A DNA stretch of 36,272 bases from Clostridia bacterium (lineage in GTDB: Bacteria; Bacillota; Clostridia; TANB77; CAG-465), in assembly GCA_026415435.1 (NCBI GenBank), contig JAOAHC010000001.1, positions 1 to 36,272 on the forward strand. Direction: 5' to 3'. This document shows positions 16,385-26,507 of this stretch, in pieces; the stretch's first letter is position 1; each line of letters starts with the position of its first letter. A program made the translations under genes and the position numbers. The notes under the pieces are model-generated. The model was not told where the DNA came from. It searched no databases and was given only the letters and a program-made list of their open reading frames with translations.

Positions 16385-17179
16385 ATGAAAGAAATTATAC
16401 AAAGACAAGCAACAGAATATAAGATTGTTATTAATAATTTTGAGGGCCCTTTAGATCTATTAGTATTTTTAATAAATAAAAATAAAATGAGTATATTTGA
16501 TGTTTCACTTAGTGAACTTACAGATAAATACATAGAATTTCTAGATGAAATGACAGAACTTAATTTAGAAATAACTAGTGAATTTATAGTTATGGCGTCT
16601 ACTTTATTAGATATAAAATCTAGAAAGCTTCTTCCTGAATTAGAGCCAAAACAAGAGGATGAAATATCAGAAGAAGATCTTATTTCTAGAATAGTTATGT
16701 ATAAAAAATATAAGGAGATTGCAGAGCAAATTAGGGTTATGTATGAAAATAACTTTGGTTTTTTTTCAAGACTTCCAGAGATTATAAAATATAAGGAAAA
16801 GGTTAGCTACAGTGGTGAAGACTTGGATATAAAAAAACTTAAAAAAATATATGAAGAAATGTTACAAAGAAACCAAAACAAGGTGAATTTAAAAGCTTCT
16901 GAAATACAAAAATTGGCACTATATGAAAAAATAACAGTAAAAGACAAAGTAAATCAAATAGTAAAATATTTAAATAGACATGAGACTATGGTGTTTAATG
17001 ATATGTTTAATCTTAATGAGTGTGATAATCTTGAGGTTGTTACTGCATTTTTGGGAATGTTGGAACTTAGTAAACTAAAACAAATATATGTTGATCAACG
17101 ATATTTATTTTCAGAGATAAATGTAAGAAAAAATAATGATGTGAAATGTGGATCTAAAATAGAAACCATATTTAAATAA
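16385..17179 (+). CDS. scpA: Segregation and condensation protein ScpA
   Basis: 264 residues. The kleisin start is intact, YKIVINNFEGPLDLLVFLINKNKMSIFDVSLSELTDKYIEFLDEM, then ITSEFIVMASTLLDIKSRKLLP (the SMC neck-binding helices), an acidic linker, and a C-terminal winged helix near VVTAFLGMLELSKLKQI that binds the SMC head. ScpA with ScpB and SMC forms the bacterial condensin. The usual partner scpB does not follow; a terminator closes the operon right after scpA. Confidence 0.95.
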   Translation: MKEIIQRQATEYKIVINNFEGPLDLLVFLINKNKMSIFDVSLSELTDKYIEFLDEMTELNLEITSEFIVMASTLLDIKSRKLLPELEPKQEDEISEEDLISRIVMYKKYKEIAEQIRVMYENNFGFFSRLPEIIKYKEKVSYSGEDLDIKKLKKIYEEMLQRNQNKVNLKASEIQKLALYEKITVKDKVNQIVKYLNRHETMVFNDMFNLNECDNLEVVTAFLGMLELSKLKQIYVDQRYLFSEINVRKNNDVKCGSKIETIFK

Positions 17180-17189
17180 AATTAGAATT

Positions 17190-17217
17190 TGGTTATAGTA
17201 TATAATCAGATTTTTTT
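17190..17217 (+). terminator. Terminator of the recA-recX-deoD-scpA operon
   Basis: An 8-bp stem with one G-U pair (17190-17197 with 17201-17208), GTA loop, then T7 at 17211-17217. The following bases up to metK hold a TATATATATATAT run and no gene. Confidence 0.65.
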
Positions 17218-17398
17218 GTTATGTTAGGCTTGTTTAGTAGATGTGATGTATATATATATATTAAAAAGTACATAGTATTAATTTTGAAAAATAGCATAAA
17301 TGATAAATATTAATACACTATTTATGTAATACTACTAAAATAGAAGTGTTTTTAAATATAAGTATTAGATATGTTTATGTATGAAAGGATTAAAATTT

Positions 17399-18514
17399 AT
17401 GAAAAAATTATTCACATCGGAAAGTGTAACTAAAGGTCATCCTGATAAATTATGTGATTATATATCTGATAGTATTTTAGATGGATATTTGGAACTTGAT
17501 AAAAACTCAAGAGTTGCATGTGAGACTGTAGCATCAAAAGGCCAGATTTTTGTAACTGGTGAGATAACATCTAGTGCGAAAATAGATATTGAAAAAATAG
17601 TTAGAGAGACTATTAAAAGTGTGGGATATGATAATGAATTAACAGATATTGACTACAGAACTTGCAAGGTCGAGATAAATATATCGGAACAATCTCATGA
17701 TATTTGGCTTGGTACAAATGATGATGTTGGTGGAGCAGGAGATCAAGGTCTAATGTTTGGTTTTGCATGTGATGAAACAAAGAACTATATGCCATTACCG
17801 ATACATCTAGCACATGCGTTATCAAAAAAACTTACTCAAGTAAGAGAAGAAAATATTTTAAAATATTTGAGACCGGATGGTAAAACTCAGGTAACAGTAG
17901 AATATGAAAATGATATTCCAATTAGGGTTGACACAGTTGTCGTATCCACACAACATGTAGATACTGTTGATTTGGAATTATTGAGGAAAGATATAATAAA
18001 TGACGTAATTAACTCTGTCATTTCTAAAGAATATATGGATAGTAACACAAAATATTATATAAATCCAACAGGGAGGTTTGTTATAGGTGGGCCACTTGGA
18101 GATAGTGGGCTTACCGGAAGAAAGATAATTGTTGACACCTATGGTGGATATGCAAGACACGGTGGGGGAGCATTTTCAGGAAAAGATCCAACTAAAGTTG
18201 ACAGATCAGCATCATATATGGCAAGACATATTGCAAAAAATATTGTTGCAAATAATATGGCTAAAAAATGTGAAATTCAAATTTCTTATGCTATAGGTAT
18301 TGCAAAACCAGTATCTATATATATTGATACGTTTGGTACTTCTAATATATCAGATAAAAAAATTTTAGGCATTGTTAATTCTAAATTTGATTTATCTCCG
18401 AAAGGTATAATTGACTATTTATCATTAAAAAATCCAATATATGCTCTAACAACTAATTATGGACATTTTGGAAAAGAAAATTTAACTTGGGAAAAAGTTA
18501 TTAAGTTAGTGTAG
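17399..18514 (+). CDS. metK: S-adenosylmethionine synthetase
   Basis: 371 residues, a little shorter than the usual 390-400. Motifs are [24 protein letters not shown] (ATP and methionine site), [36 protein letters not shown], the phosphate-loop strand [28 protein letters not shown] and [23 protein letters not shown]. It makes SAM from ATP and methionine with release of phosphate and diphosphate. Start set at ATG 17399, with AAAGG upstream; the in-frame ATG at 17381 carries that site within its first codons. The [12 protein letters not shown] segment is a little altered from the common form. No SAM riboswitch is seen before it. Confidence 0.96.
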   Translation: MKKLFTSESVTKGHPDKLCDYISDSILDGYLELDKNSRVACETVASKGQIFVTGEITSSAKIDIEKIVRETIKSVGYDNELTDIDYRTCKVEINISEQSHDIWLGTNDDVGGAGDQGLMFGFACDETKNYMPLPIHLAHALSKKLTQVREENILKYLRPDGKTQVTVEYENDIPIRVDTVVVSTQHVDTVDLELLRKDIINDVINSVISKEYMDSNTKYYINPTGRFVIGGPLGDSGLTGRKIIVDTYGGYARHGGGAFSGKDPTKVDRSASYMARHIAKNIVANNMAKKCEIQISYAIGIAKPVSIYIDTFGTSNISDKKILGIVNSKFDLSPKGIIDYLSLKNPIYALTTNYGHFGKENLTWEKVIKLV

Positions 18515-18547
18515 TAATTAAAACTTATTTGTTTTAAAATGTAAAAT

Positions 18548-18577
18548 TACCATATAATGTGAAAAAATTATATGGTA
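18548..18577. other. 11-bp hairpin just upstream of the groES promoter
   Basis: TACCATATAAT (18548-18558) pairs with ATTATATGGTA (18567-18577). No T run follows, so it is not a standard terminator of metK; it ends 3 bases before the groE -35 box. Confidence 0.45.
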
Positions 18578-18580
18578 TAC

Positions 18581-18609
18581 TTGAAAGTAATTAGTTGTTA
18601 TGATATAAT
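18581..18609 (+). promoter_or_regulatory. Sigma-A promoter of groES-groEL
   Basis: TTGAAA (18581-18586), 17 bases, TATAAT (18604-18609). The CIRCE element follows 3 bp downstream. Confidence 0.88.
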
Positions 18610-18612
18610 TTA

Positions 18613-18639
18613 TTAGCACTCGAATATAACAAGTGCTAA
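18613..18639. promoter_or_regulatory. CIRCE element (HrcA operator)
   Basis: TTAGCACTC (18613-18621), 9-base spacer, AAGTGCTAA (18631-18639). It matches the TTAGCACTC-N9-GAGTGCTAA consensus with one change in the right arm. HrcA binding here represses the groE operon until heat shock. Confidence 0.95.
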
Positions 18640-18665
18640 TATTTTTATTCTATAATAGAATATAG

Positions 18666-18962
<297 letters not shown>

Positions 18963-18976
18963 TATATAGATTTTAA

Positions 18977-20632
<1,656 letters not shown>

Positions 20633-20652
20633 TATTTAAGTTTAATTTAAAG

Positions 20653-20678
20653 ATGTGGGAGAAATCTCACATTTTTTT
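20653..20678 (+). terminator. Terminator of groES-groEL
   Basis: An 8-bp stem with one G-U pair (20653-20660 with 20665-20672), GAAA loop and a T-rich tail. Confidence 0.8.
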
Positions 20679-20715
20679 ATATAATATATATTTAAAATGC
20701 AAAGAATTAATATGA

Positions 20716-20744
20716 TTGACAAAAAAGTATATATGTAATACAAT
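20716..20744 (+). promoter_or_regulatory. Sigma-A promoter of the WG-repeat gene
   Basis: TTGACA (20716-20721), 17 bases, TACAAT (20739-20744). Confidence 0.8.
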
Positions 20745-20789
20745 AATTAAATATATAACAAATATGTTAAAATTGAAAGGTGATAATAA

Positions 20790-21980
20790 ATGAAAAAAAT
20801 AAATCTTTTAGCTATATTACTAATAACAGTATCTTTTATATTGTTTGCTCTTGCTGTAACTATAGCTGTAATAAGTTTAAAAGGTAATAAAGCTAATAAT
20901 AATGTTTCTGAAAAGAGTGAGACAATGTATTTAGTTACTGAAGATTCTGGTAAATATGGAATATCTAAAGCTGATGGCACAATTTTAGTAAGACCTGAAT
21001 GCTCAACAATTTCTAGAATACAAGATACAGTCTATTTAAAAATAGGACAAAACAGTTATTTATATTTTTTAAATAATAACAAGTCTTTAGAATTGGGTGG
21101 AAAAGAGACGGATATTATTTATGCGTATTCTGATAAAAATGAATTAATGCCATATTTTATATTAAAATATGGTAGTGATGAAAATAACTATATATATAGA
21201 GTATACAATGTTGATGGTACAAGGTATACGGATAAAGATTATACAGATATAAATACTATATATAGCCAGATAAAAGCACAAAGTGTGTATCAAGAAAAAT
21301 CAATACCTGAAAATATAAAAGCAAGGTATATTAATGTAATAAAGATTCCTTATTTATCAAAATTAAATAAATATCAATATATAGTTTCTAGGTCAGAAAA
21401 TGGAGTAATAAACTATGGTATAGTTGATGAAGACAACACATTAATCTTGCCAATAGAATATAGTAAGATTGATTTGTTAGTACAATCTAAAGCAGCCGTT
21501 AAACTTCAAAAAGATAATAAGTTATATTTGTTTACAAGACAGGAAAAATCTATAGAAATTGAAGATGGTTTTGAAGTATTAGCTTTTGAAGATGGTTATT
21601 TTATACAAAAAAGAGGGACAACTGTAAATAAAGTATATGACTTAAATGGAAAAGTTATAATTGATGGAATATATAACTATCCAAATGATTTTATATTTTT
21701 AAATAGTATAAATTCCAATGCATATATTTTGCTTACAGAATCTCAAAATAAATATTCCCTATATAATATAAAAGATAATTCTAAAATTCAATTTGAATCT
21801 GTTTCAGTCGATTATTTTAAAGATTATACTGGACATTACAAAAATTCTGGTATTATATATATTAAAAATGAAATAAGTTATATATTAAATTTAAAGAACT
21901 TTGAGTCTATTAAAATTAATGTTGCAAATACAATTTATTCTGTACTTGATTATGGAATAGAATACATATCTAAGCAATAA
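20790..21980 (+). CDS. Membrane-anchored WG-repeat protein
   Basis: 396 residues. A single N-terminal membrane segment (about 5-30) is followed by an external domain rich in Tyr and Asn. WG-type beta repeats can be seen: GKYGISKADGTILVRPECSTISRI (about 46-69) and VINYGIVDEDNTLILPIEYSKIDLL (about 206-230), with weaker copies at YRVYNVDGTRYTDKDYTDI and VYDLNGKVIIDGIYNYPNDFI. Such repeats occur in cell-surface and signalling proteins of Firmicutes; a specific role cannot be assigned. AAAGGTGATA precedes the ATG. It lies between groEL and the pilus genes, with no lipoprotein box. Confidence 0.75.
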   Translation: MKKINLLAILLITVSFILFALAVTIAVISLKGNKANNNVSEKSETMYLVTEDSGKYGISKADGTILVRPECSTISRIQDTVYLKIGQNSYLYFLNNNKSLELGGKETDIIYAYSDKNELMPYFILKYGSDENNYIYRVYNVDGTRYTDKDYTDINTIYSQIKAQSVYQEKSIPENIKARYINVIKIPYLSKLNKYQYIVSRSENGVINYGIVDEDNTLILPIEYSKIDLLVQSKAAVKLQKDNKLYLFTRQEKSIEIEDGFEVLAFEDGYFIQKRGTTVNKVYDLNGKVIIDGIYNYPNDFIFLNSINSNAYILLTESQNKYSLYNIKDNSKIQFESVSVDYFKDYTGHYKNSGIIYIKNEISYILNLKNFESIKINVANTIYSVLDYGIEYISKQ

Positions 21981-22001
21981 AATTACCTAATATTACAAAA
22001 A

Positions 22002-22030
22002 TGTTACACAAAAATTAAATTTTAGTAACA
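22002..22030. other. Hairpin before the pilus operon
   Basis: TGTTAC (22002-22007) pairs with GTAACA (22025-22030), with AAAATT/AATTTT pairing inside. No T run follows on the plus strand. The 290 bp between the WG gene and the pilus genes otherwise hold a weak promoter candidate, TTTATA (22197-22202), 17 bases, TATAAT (22220-22225). Confidence 0.35.
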
Positions 22031-22271
22031 TGTAAAAAAAGTATTGAAAAAATAGAATTATTATGATAAATTATGTATGTAGTTGAAAATTCATAAATGA
22101 TTTTTTTACTATAATGCAAAAAATGTATTAATATGACGAGATCTTTATATAATTTTGGATATTAAATATATAAAGTGGGAATTATAAATAATAGGTTTTA
22201 TATTTAAGATAAAAATCGTTATAATGTCATATTTAAAATACAAATTACTTAGGATGAAAAGGAGAGTACGT

Positions 22272-23909
22272 ATGGCAAGTTGCTTGGGCATTCATATAAG
22301 TGGTAAAATACTGAAATATGCTAAAATAACATCTGATAATAATAAGAACTTGTCATTAGAACAATGTGGAGTTAAGTTTCTTACGTATAATAAAATGGAA
22401 CTCATAAAAAGCATTGTTACTGAAACTAAATCTGAAGATCTTCCTATAGCATTAAGTACATATGATGACTATTATCAAAAAATCCAAGTTTTCAGACAAT
22501 TAAATAAACAAGATATGAGAAACGTTATTAATCTTGAGTTCGAAGATTGGTGTGAAAAAAAAGCACAAGAGCCAAGTAAATATCAATTTTCATATTTTAT
22601 ACCAGACAGCGTGGTAGGTGACTACTACAATGGTATGTTAAATTTAATTGCAAAACAAGAAGTAGAAATATATAAAGAAATAAAAGATATAAATGTTACT
22701 ACTATTGTTCCAGCCCCTTTTACTATGAAACAAACAGTTCCTACTGATGAAAAAAATTACATGTTGGTTGATCTGGATGATAGATTATATATGACAACTG
22801 TAGTAGATTCTAAAATAGTAGAGTTTGTGGTAGAAGAAATAGGAATGAAAGATATCTTTTCAAAACTTATAGATTTACTTGGTTCTGAACAAAGAGCATA
22901 TGAAGCTTGTAAAAAGATTAATGTGTTTTCAGAAGGTGAGTCTACAAATCAAAAAGATATAGAAGAAGTAACAGAACCAGTTTTACAAGAAATATTAAAA
23001 AGAATAGCTGATACTCTTATGAAACATAAATCATCTGTAAATAAGATATTAATTACAGGTATGGGTGTTCTATTTACTAACATAGATATACTATTTAGAG
23101 AGTATTTAGATATAAAAGCAGAAATATTAAAACCTAGTTTTGTATCAGATATGGGAAGCATTAGAAATGTAGCTGAAGCATTAGAAGCTACATCTGCTAT
23201 GGCTTTAGCCACTCAATATTTAACACAAAGTGTGCCTAATATTACTCAATATAAAAAGAGTAAAGCCAATCCAATAGCAGGTTTAATATCTAAATTTAAA
23301 GCTAAAAAACCGAAAAAAGAAGTTAAGCCTAAGGAAGAACAAAACAAAGAAAATAAAGCTAGTGTGGCTGCTATTAATATCGAAGATGGATTCTTTGATA
23401 AAGCAACACCTATTGCAGTATCAGTTTCTATTTTTTCAGCACTACTGCTTATAACATATTTAATAATCACTAATATATATGTTAGTAATGTAGAAAAAAT
23501 AAAAAGTGATATTGATCAAAAAGCTAATAAATTGATTTCTTTATCTAAAGTTGTTAATGAAGATATACAATATATAAATAACAATAAAAGCCAATATAAG
23601 ACTATAAATGACGATATACAAAATACTGTTGGTGAGATTGAAGGAGAAGATATAAGTAAATATACTACGTATAATGTATCACTATTTATGCAAAAAATAA
23701 TAAAGGTTATACCTAAGAATGTGCAACTTAAAACAATAAGTTCTGATGACAATAAAAAAGTAAAAATAGTAGCACAATCTAAGCTATATTCAGATTTAGG
23801 ATATTTTGTAGCACAATTAAAATTACAAAGTGTTTTAAATAATGTAAAAATAAATAGCATAAAAAATGGTGAGACAGTTGAAATAGAAATAGGTGGTGAT
23901 CTACCATGA
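22272..23909 (+). CDS. pilM: Type IV pilus PilM-PilN fusion protein
   Basis: 545 residues. The N-terminal part (about 1-330) has the actin-like fold of PilM: SCLGIHISGKILKYAKI as first strand and phosphate loop, a middle YMLVDLDDRLYMTTVV, and KILITGMGVLFTNID near the end. A Lys/Glu/Pro linker (about 345-370) follows, then a PilN-like tail: one membrane segment (about 382-403), a coiled coil and a C-terminal alpha-beta domain (VSLFMQKIIKVIPKNVQLKTI). In most bacteria PilM is cytosolic and binds the short PilN N-terminus; here both are one chain. Start at 22272 because AAAAGGAGAG lies 5 bases upstream; an in-frame ATG at 22224 lacks a site. Its stop overlaps pilO by 4 bases. Confidence 0.8.
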   Translation: MASCLGIHISGKILKYAKITSDNNKNLSLEQCGVKFLTYNKMELIKSIVTETKSEDLPIALSTYDDYYQKIQVFRQLNKQDMRNVINLEFEDWCEKKAQEPSKYQFSYFIPDSVVGDYYNGMLNLIAKQEVEIYKEIKDINVTTIVPAPFTMKQTVPTDEKNYMLVDLDDRLYMTTVVDSKIVEFVVEEIGMKDIFSKLIDLLGSEQRAYEACKKINVFSEGESTNQKDIEEVTEPVLQEILKRIADTLMKHKSSVNKILITGMGVLFTNIDILFREYLDIKAEILKPSFVSDMGSIRNVAEALEATSAMALATQYLTQSVPNITQYKKSKANPIAGLISKFKAKKPKKEVKPKEEQNKENKASVAAINIEDGFFDKATPIAVSVSIFSALLLITYLIITNIYVSNVEKIKSDIDQKANKLISLSKVVNEDIQYINNNKSQYKTINDDIQNTVGEIEGEDISKYTTYNVSLFMQKIIKVIPKNVQLKTISSDDNKKVKIVAQSKLYSDLGYFVAQLKLQSVLNNVKINSIKNGETVEIEIGGDLP

Positions 23910-24601
23910 TGAATAAAGGAAAAATAGTGAAATTTTTAATTTCATTGGTTGTTATGGTGGTATTCATTGGTTTACTTACACTTGTATTATATAGTAATAT
24001 AGATTTAAAAGTTTTTAAAATAATATCATTTAATTCATTAATGGAAATTAGCAATGGTATTGAAACTTCTAATACAAATTTAACAACTCAACAAGAAAGA
24101 TACTCAAGTGCTTTAAGTTCAGTACAAACTGCACAAAAAGAATTTGAAAAAGAAAAACAAAAATATGAGAGTATAAGTGACGCTACAATACAGATTATAA
24201 AAGAAGCGAACACAACTGAAAAATATAATATTGAATTTATGTGGGTTAGACTAGGAAACTATGCAGCTAAAAATAAACTTACAATTATCCTAGTTGAACC
24301 AGGTGGAAGCGTACAAGCGCCGACTTCTACAGAAACTAATTCTGAAACAAGTCAAACTACGACGTCTTCTAGCCAAACCCCAACAGGTACTCAGACACCT
24401 GCTCCACCTACTGGAACATCAAACAGTACTGGACTGGGAGTACAAGTAACAGGAGATTACTTAAATATATCAGATTTTATATATGAAGTAGAAAATGATA
24501 AGGAATTAAGATTTAAGCTTGATAACATATCTATGGAATATGTAGAAGGAAACAATATTAAAGTAAACTTTATTGTTAAAAATATAACTGTTGAAAAATA
24601 A
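23906..24601 (+). CDS. pilO: PilO-like type IV pilus inner-membrane protein
   Basis: 231 residues: membrane segment (about 9-31), coiled coil (about 45-95, NTNLTTQQERYSSALSSVQT), a Thr/Ser/Pro-rich low-complexity stretch (about 135-172) and a C-terminal alpha-beta domain with GLGVQVTGDYLNISDFIYEVE, the usual PilO ending. PilO pairs with PilN to couple the platform to the pilus. The Thr-rich insert is unusual in the middle of this fold and may be a flexible loop in the cell wall. ATGA overlap with the PilM-PilN gene indicates coupled translation. Confidence 0.75.
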   Translation: MMNKGKIVKFLISLVVMVVFIGLLTLVLYSNIDLKVFKIISFNSLMEISNGIETSNTNLTTQQERYSSALSSVQTAQKEFEKEKQKYESISDATIQIIKEANTTEKYNIEFMWVRLGNYAAKNKLTIILVEPGGSVQAPTSTETNSETSQTTTSSSQTPTGTQTPAPPTGTSNSTGLGVQVTGDYLNISDFIYEVENDKELRFKLDNISMEYVEGNNIKVNFIVKNITVEK

Positions 24602-24624
24602 TATTGATAGAAAGGATTTAGGTT

Positions 24625-24999
24625 ATGAACAAAAAGTATATAATAGTTTTTAGTATATCTGTAATGCTTATGACTACACTTGGTATAATAATGCTTATGT
24701 TAATGACACCACAGCAAGTAAGTGTTGTTGATATAGAAGACAAAACATATACTCCTATAACCAGATCAAACTATACATATACTCAAACTAAAAATATAAC
24801 AAAAGATTCCTTAGTTAAAGAGTATGTTATAAATTCAGAGGATATGGCATATTTAGAAAGACAAAATGCATATAACCCTGGAAATACAAACCCATTTACA
24901 CCAGCAACAGAAGATACAACAGGTGGTAACAACAACAATGGTGGAAATAATGGAAATAACAATAATAACAATGGTGGTACAAACACAAATGAAAAATAA
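24625..24999 (+). CDS. Small membrane protein with Asn/Gly tail, pilus locus (PilP position)
   Basis: 124 residues. One membrane segment (about 5-27) is followed by a short external domain and an Asn/Gly low-complexity tail (about 98-120) made of GGT/AAC repeats. No family recognised. Its position after pilO matches pilP in Gram-negative operons, but it has no PilP beta domain; with no outer membrane or secretin a classic PilP is not expected. AGAAAGGAT precedes the ATG. Confidence 0.65.
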   Translation: MNKKYIIVFSISVMLMTTLGIIMLMLMTPQQVSVVDIEDKTYTPITRSNYTYTQTKNITKDSLVKEYVINSEDMAYLERQNAYNPGNTNPFTPATEDTTGGNNNNGGNNGNNNNNNGGTNTNEK

Positions 25000-25060
25000 A
25001 ATTCTAGGATGTAAGACATTACTAGAAGTATGATTTAAAAGATCATATATAACTTTGGTT

Positions 25061-25090
25061 AAAACATTTTATCATTACGATAAGTGTTTT
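25061..25090 (+). other. Hairpin before the pilin gene
   Basis: AAAACATTTTATC (25061-25073) pairs with GATAAGTGTTTT (25079-25090) with one bulged base. There is no T run. It sits in the 125-bp gap between the small membrane protein and the pilin gene and could mark mRNA processing or partial termination. Confidence 0.35.
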
Positions 25091-25124
25091 GATAATATAT
25101 ATTATTTTATAAGGAGGAGCTTTT

Positions 25125-25526
25125 ATGAAAGCAAAAAAAGGTATTTCTTTAATCGTATTAGTTATAACAATAATTGTTATAATAATTCTAGCAGGTGCGG
25201 TAATATTATCGCTAAGCAACAACAATCCAATAGGTCAAGCTAATTTCTCAACATTCTTATCAGATAGAAGCAATATTCAAGATGCTATAACTCTTGATGT
25301 ATTAAAACAATTTGCAGATGCACAACCTGCAGGAAGCTATGATGTATCAACATATACTCCAACAGTTGGTGGTGATGTAGCTACTATGATAACTAACTTC
25401 CAAACAAAATTTGGTGTTACTACAACTATAACTGATGGTAAACTTTTAGTTACTGCTACAGAAGGTACAGCAAAAGATTATATAATGGATTCAACAGCTA
25501 CTTATGATTGGTTAACAAAAAACTAA
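25125..25526 (+). CDS. Type IV pilin-like protein (probable major pilin)
   Basis: 133 residues. The prepilin leader is MKAKKG, cleaved after Gly6, followed by the hydrophobic helix ISLIVLVITIIVIIILAGAV. Position +5, usually Glu, is Val. The rest is a small domain rich in Thr, Asp and Ala (DVLKQFADAQPAGSYDVSTYTP). A strong AAGGAGGAG site 8 bases upstream and flanking hairpins suggest the highest expression in the locus, which would fit a major subunit. Pilins of this LIVLVITIIVII form are common in Clostridia. Confidence 0.85.
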   Translation: MKAKKGISLIVLVITIIVIIILAGAVILSLSNNNPIGQANFSTFLSDRSNIQDAITLDVLKQFADAQPAGSYDVSTYTPTVGGDVATMITNFQTKFGVTTTITDGKLLVTATEGTAKDYIMDSTATYDWLTKN

Positions 25527-25577
25527 TATAAGTTAGTTAAATTAGTTAAAAATTAAATAATACGATTTAGGTAGTTT

Positions 25578-25605
25578 AGGACATATGCATCAGTGTATAT
25601 GTCCT
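25578..25605 (+). other. 12-bp hairpin after the pilin gene
   Basis: AGGACATATGCA (25578-25589), TCAG loop, TGTATATGTCCT (25594-25605), with one G-U pair. No T run follows, so it may stabilise the pilin mRNA 3' end or mark a processing site. The stretch 25606-25703 holds no gene. Confidence 0.6.
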
Positions 25606-25703
25606 TAATACCGATATATGGGTTATTGTATATATTTTTTAGAATCTATTTTAATATTAGATTGTAAAAAGTATGTAAATGTAGTATATGGGAGGCAATA
25701 TAA

Positions 25704-26507
25704 GTGGTATTTTATTTAGAACTATTAGTCATGTTAAATATGTATATAATTGGTGCACTATTTGGTAGTTTCTTTTCTTTAGCTACATACAGGATACCTA
25801 GAAAACAAGATATAGTTGCAACACGTTCATACTGTCCGAATTGTAAGCATAATTTAGGTTTTTTTGATTTAATTCCAGTTTTAAGTTATGCTATTAGTTT
25901 GGGTAAATGCAGATATTGTGGTCAAAAGATTAGCATAAGATATTTTCTTATGGAGATCCTAAACGGATTAATTTTTTTATTAGTATACCTATTTTTCGGA
26001 TATACTTTTACCACTCTATTTATATTGCTACTATATATTTGTATGTTCTTAGTAATTGGTAGCTATATAATGAAAAGTAAGATGTCAGAACAAGAGCTTG
26101 AAGCTGTTAGGAGTATGAGTAAATCTAATTCGAAAAAAGGTGTATTTGTATCTGAGCTTATAGTTGCAATGATAATATTTACAATATTTTTAGCTTCTGC
26201 CCTTATTACTTCAAGAAACTATAATAATAAAATGTATGATAATTTGGCTAGAACTAATGCTACTAATATAGCAGTTTCTAATGTAGAAACACTACTTGCT
26301 ACTAAGTATGATTTTGTTAATTCATATACTAAGAGTGAATATATAAATGGTATTACATATAACGTAAATGTAGAGGTTACAAAGTACTCAGATGAGTTTC
26401 CAGATAAATTAGATTTAATAAAAGTAATTGAAGTAAAAGTTACTTATCTTTTAAAAGGCATAAATAAAGAATTTGCAGTTAAAACTTTAAAAGAAAGGAC
26501 GATTTAA
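25704..26507 (+). CDS. Fusion: prepilin-peptidase N-terminal domain plus pseudopilin
   Basis: 267 residues in one frame. Residues 1-122 are the start of a PilD-type peptidase: MYIIGALFGSFFSLATYRIP, the two CxxC pairs (C44/C47, C69/C72: RSYCPNCKHN, GKCRYCGQKISIRYFLMEIL), and two hydrophobic segments. The part with the catalytic aspartates is missing, the first Asp position reading GSYI. Residues 140-267 are a pilin: KSNSKKG, then cleavage after Gly146, V F V S E (Glu151 at +5) and the helix LIVAMIIFTIFLASALITS, then a PilV/GspI-like domain. GTG start with GGAGG 8 bases upstream. It may be an in-frame deletion between pilD and pilV, or a natural two-part protein. Confidence 0.85.
   Translation: MVFYLELLVMLNMYIIGALFGSFFSLATYRIPRKQDIVATRSYCPNCKHNLGFFDLIPVLSYAISLGKCRYCGQKISIRYFLMEILNGLIFLLVYLFFGYTFTTLFILLLYICMFLVIGSYIMKSKMSEQELEAVRSMSKSNSKKGVFVSELIVAMIIFTIFLASALITSRNYNNKMYDNLARTNATNIAVSNVETLLATKYDFVNSYTKSEYINGITYNVNVEVTKYSDEFPDKLDLIKVIEVKVTYLLKGINKEFAVKTLKERTI

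Noticed and set aside
17218..17398. SAM riboswitch or T-box before metK
   Set aside because: The leader is AT-rich with a TA repeat and shows none of the conserved stems or T-box sequence.
24783..25019. Minus-strand open frame over the Asn/Gly tail
   Set aside because: It mirrors the low-complexity repeat of the real plus-strand gene and has a run of Leu/Pro with no binding site.
25055..25243. Plus-strand open frame overlapping the pilin start
   Set aside because: It covers the leader hairpin and the pilin N-terminus in another frame; the pilin has the ribosome binding site and the signature motif.
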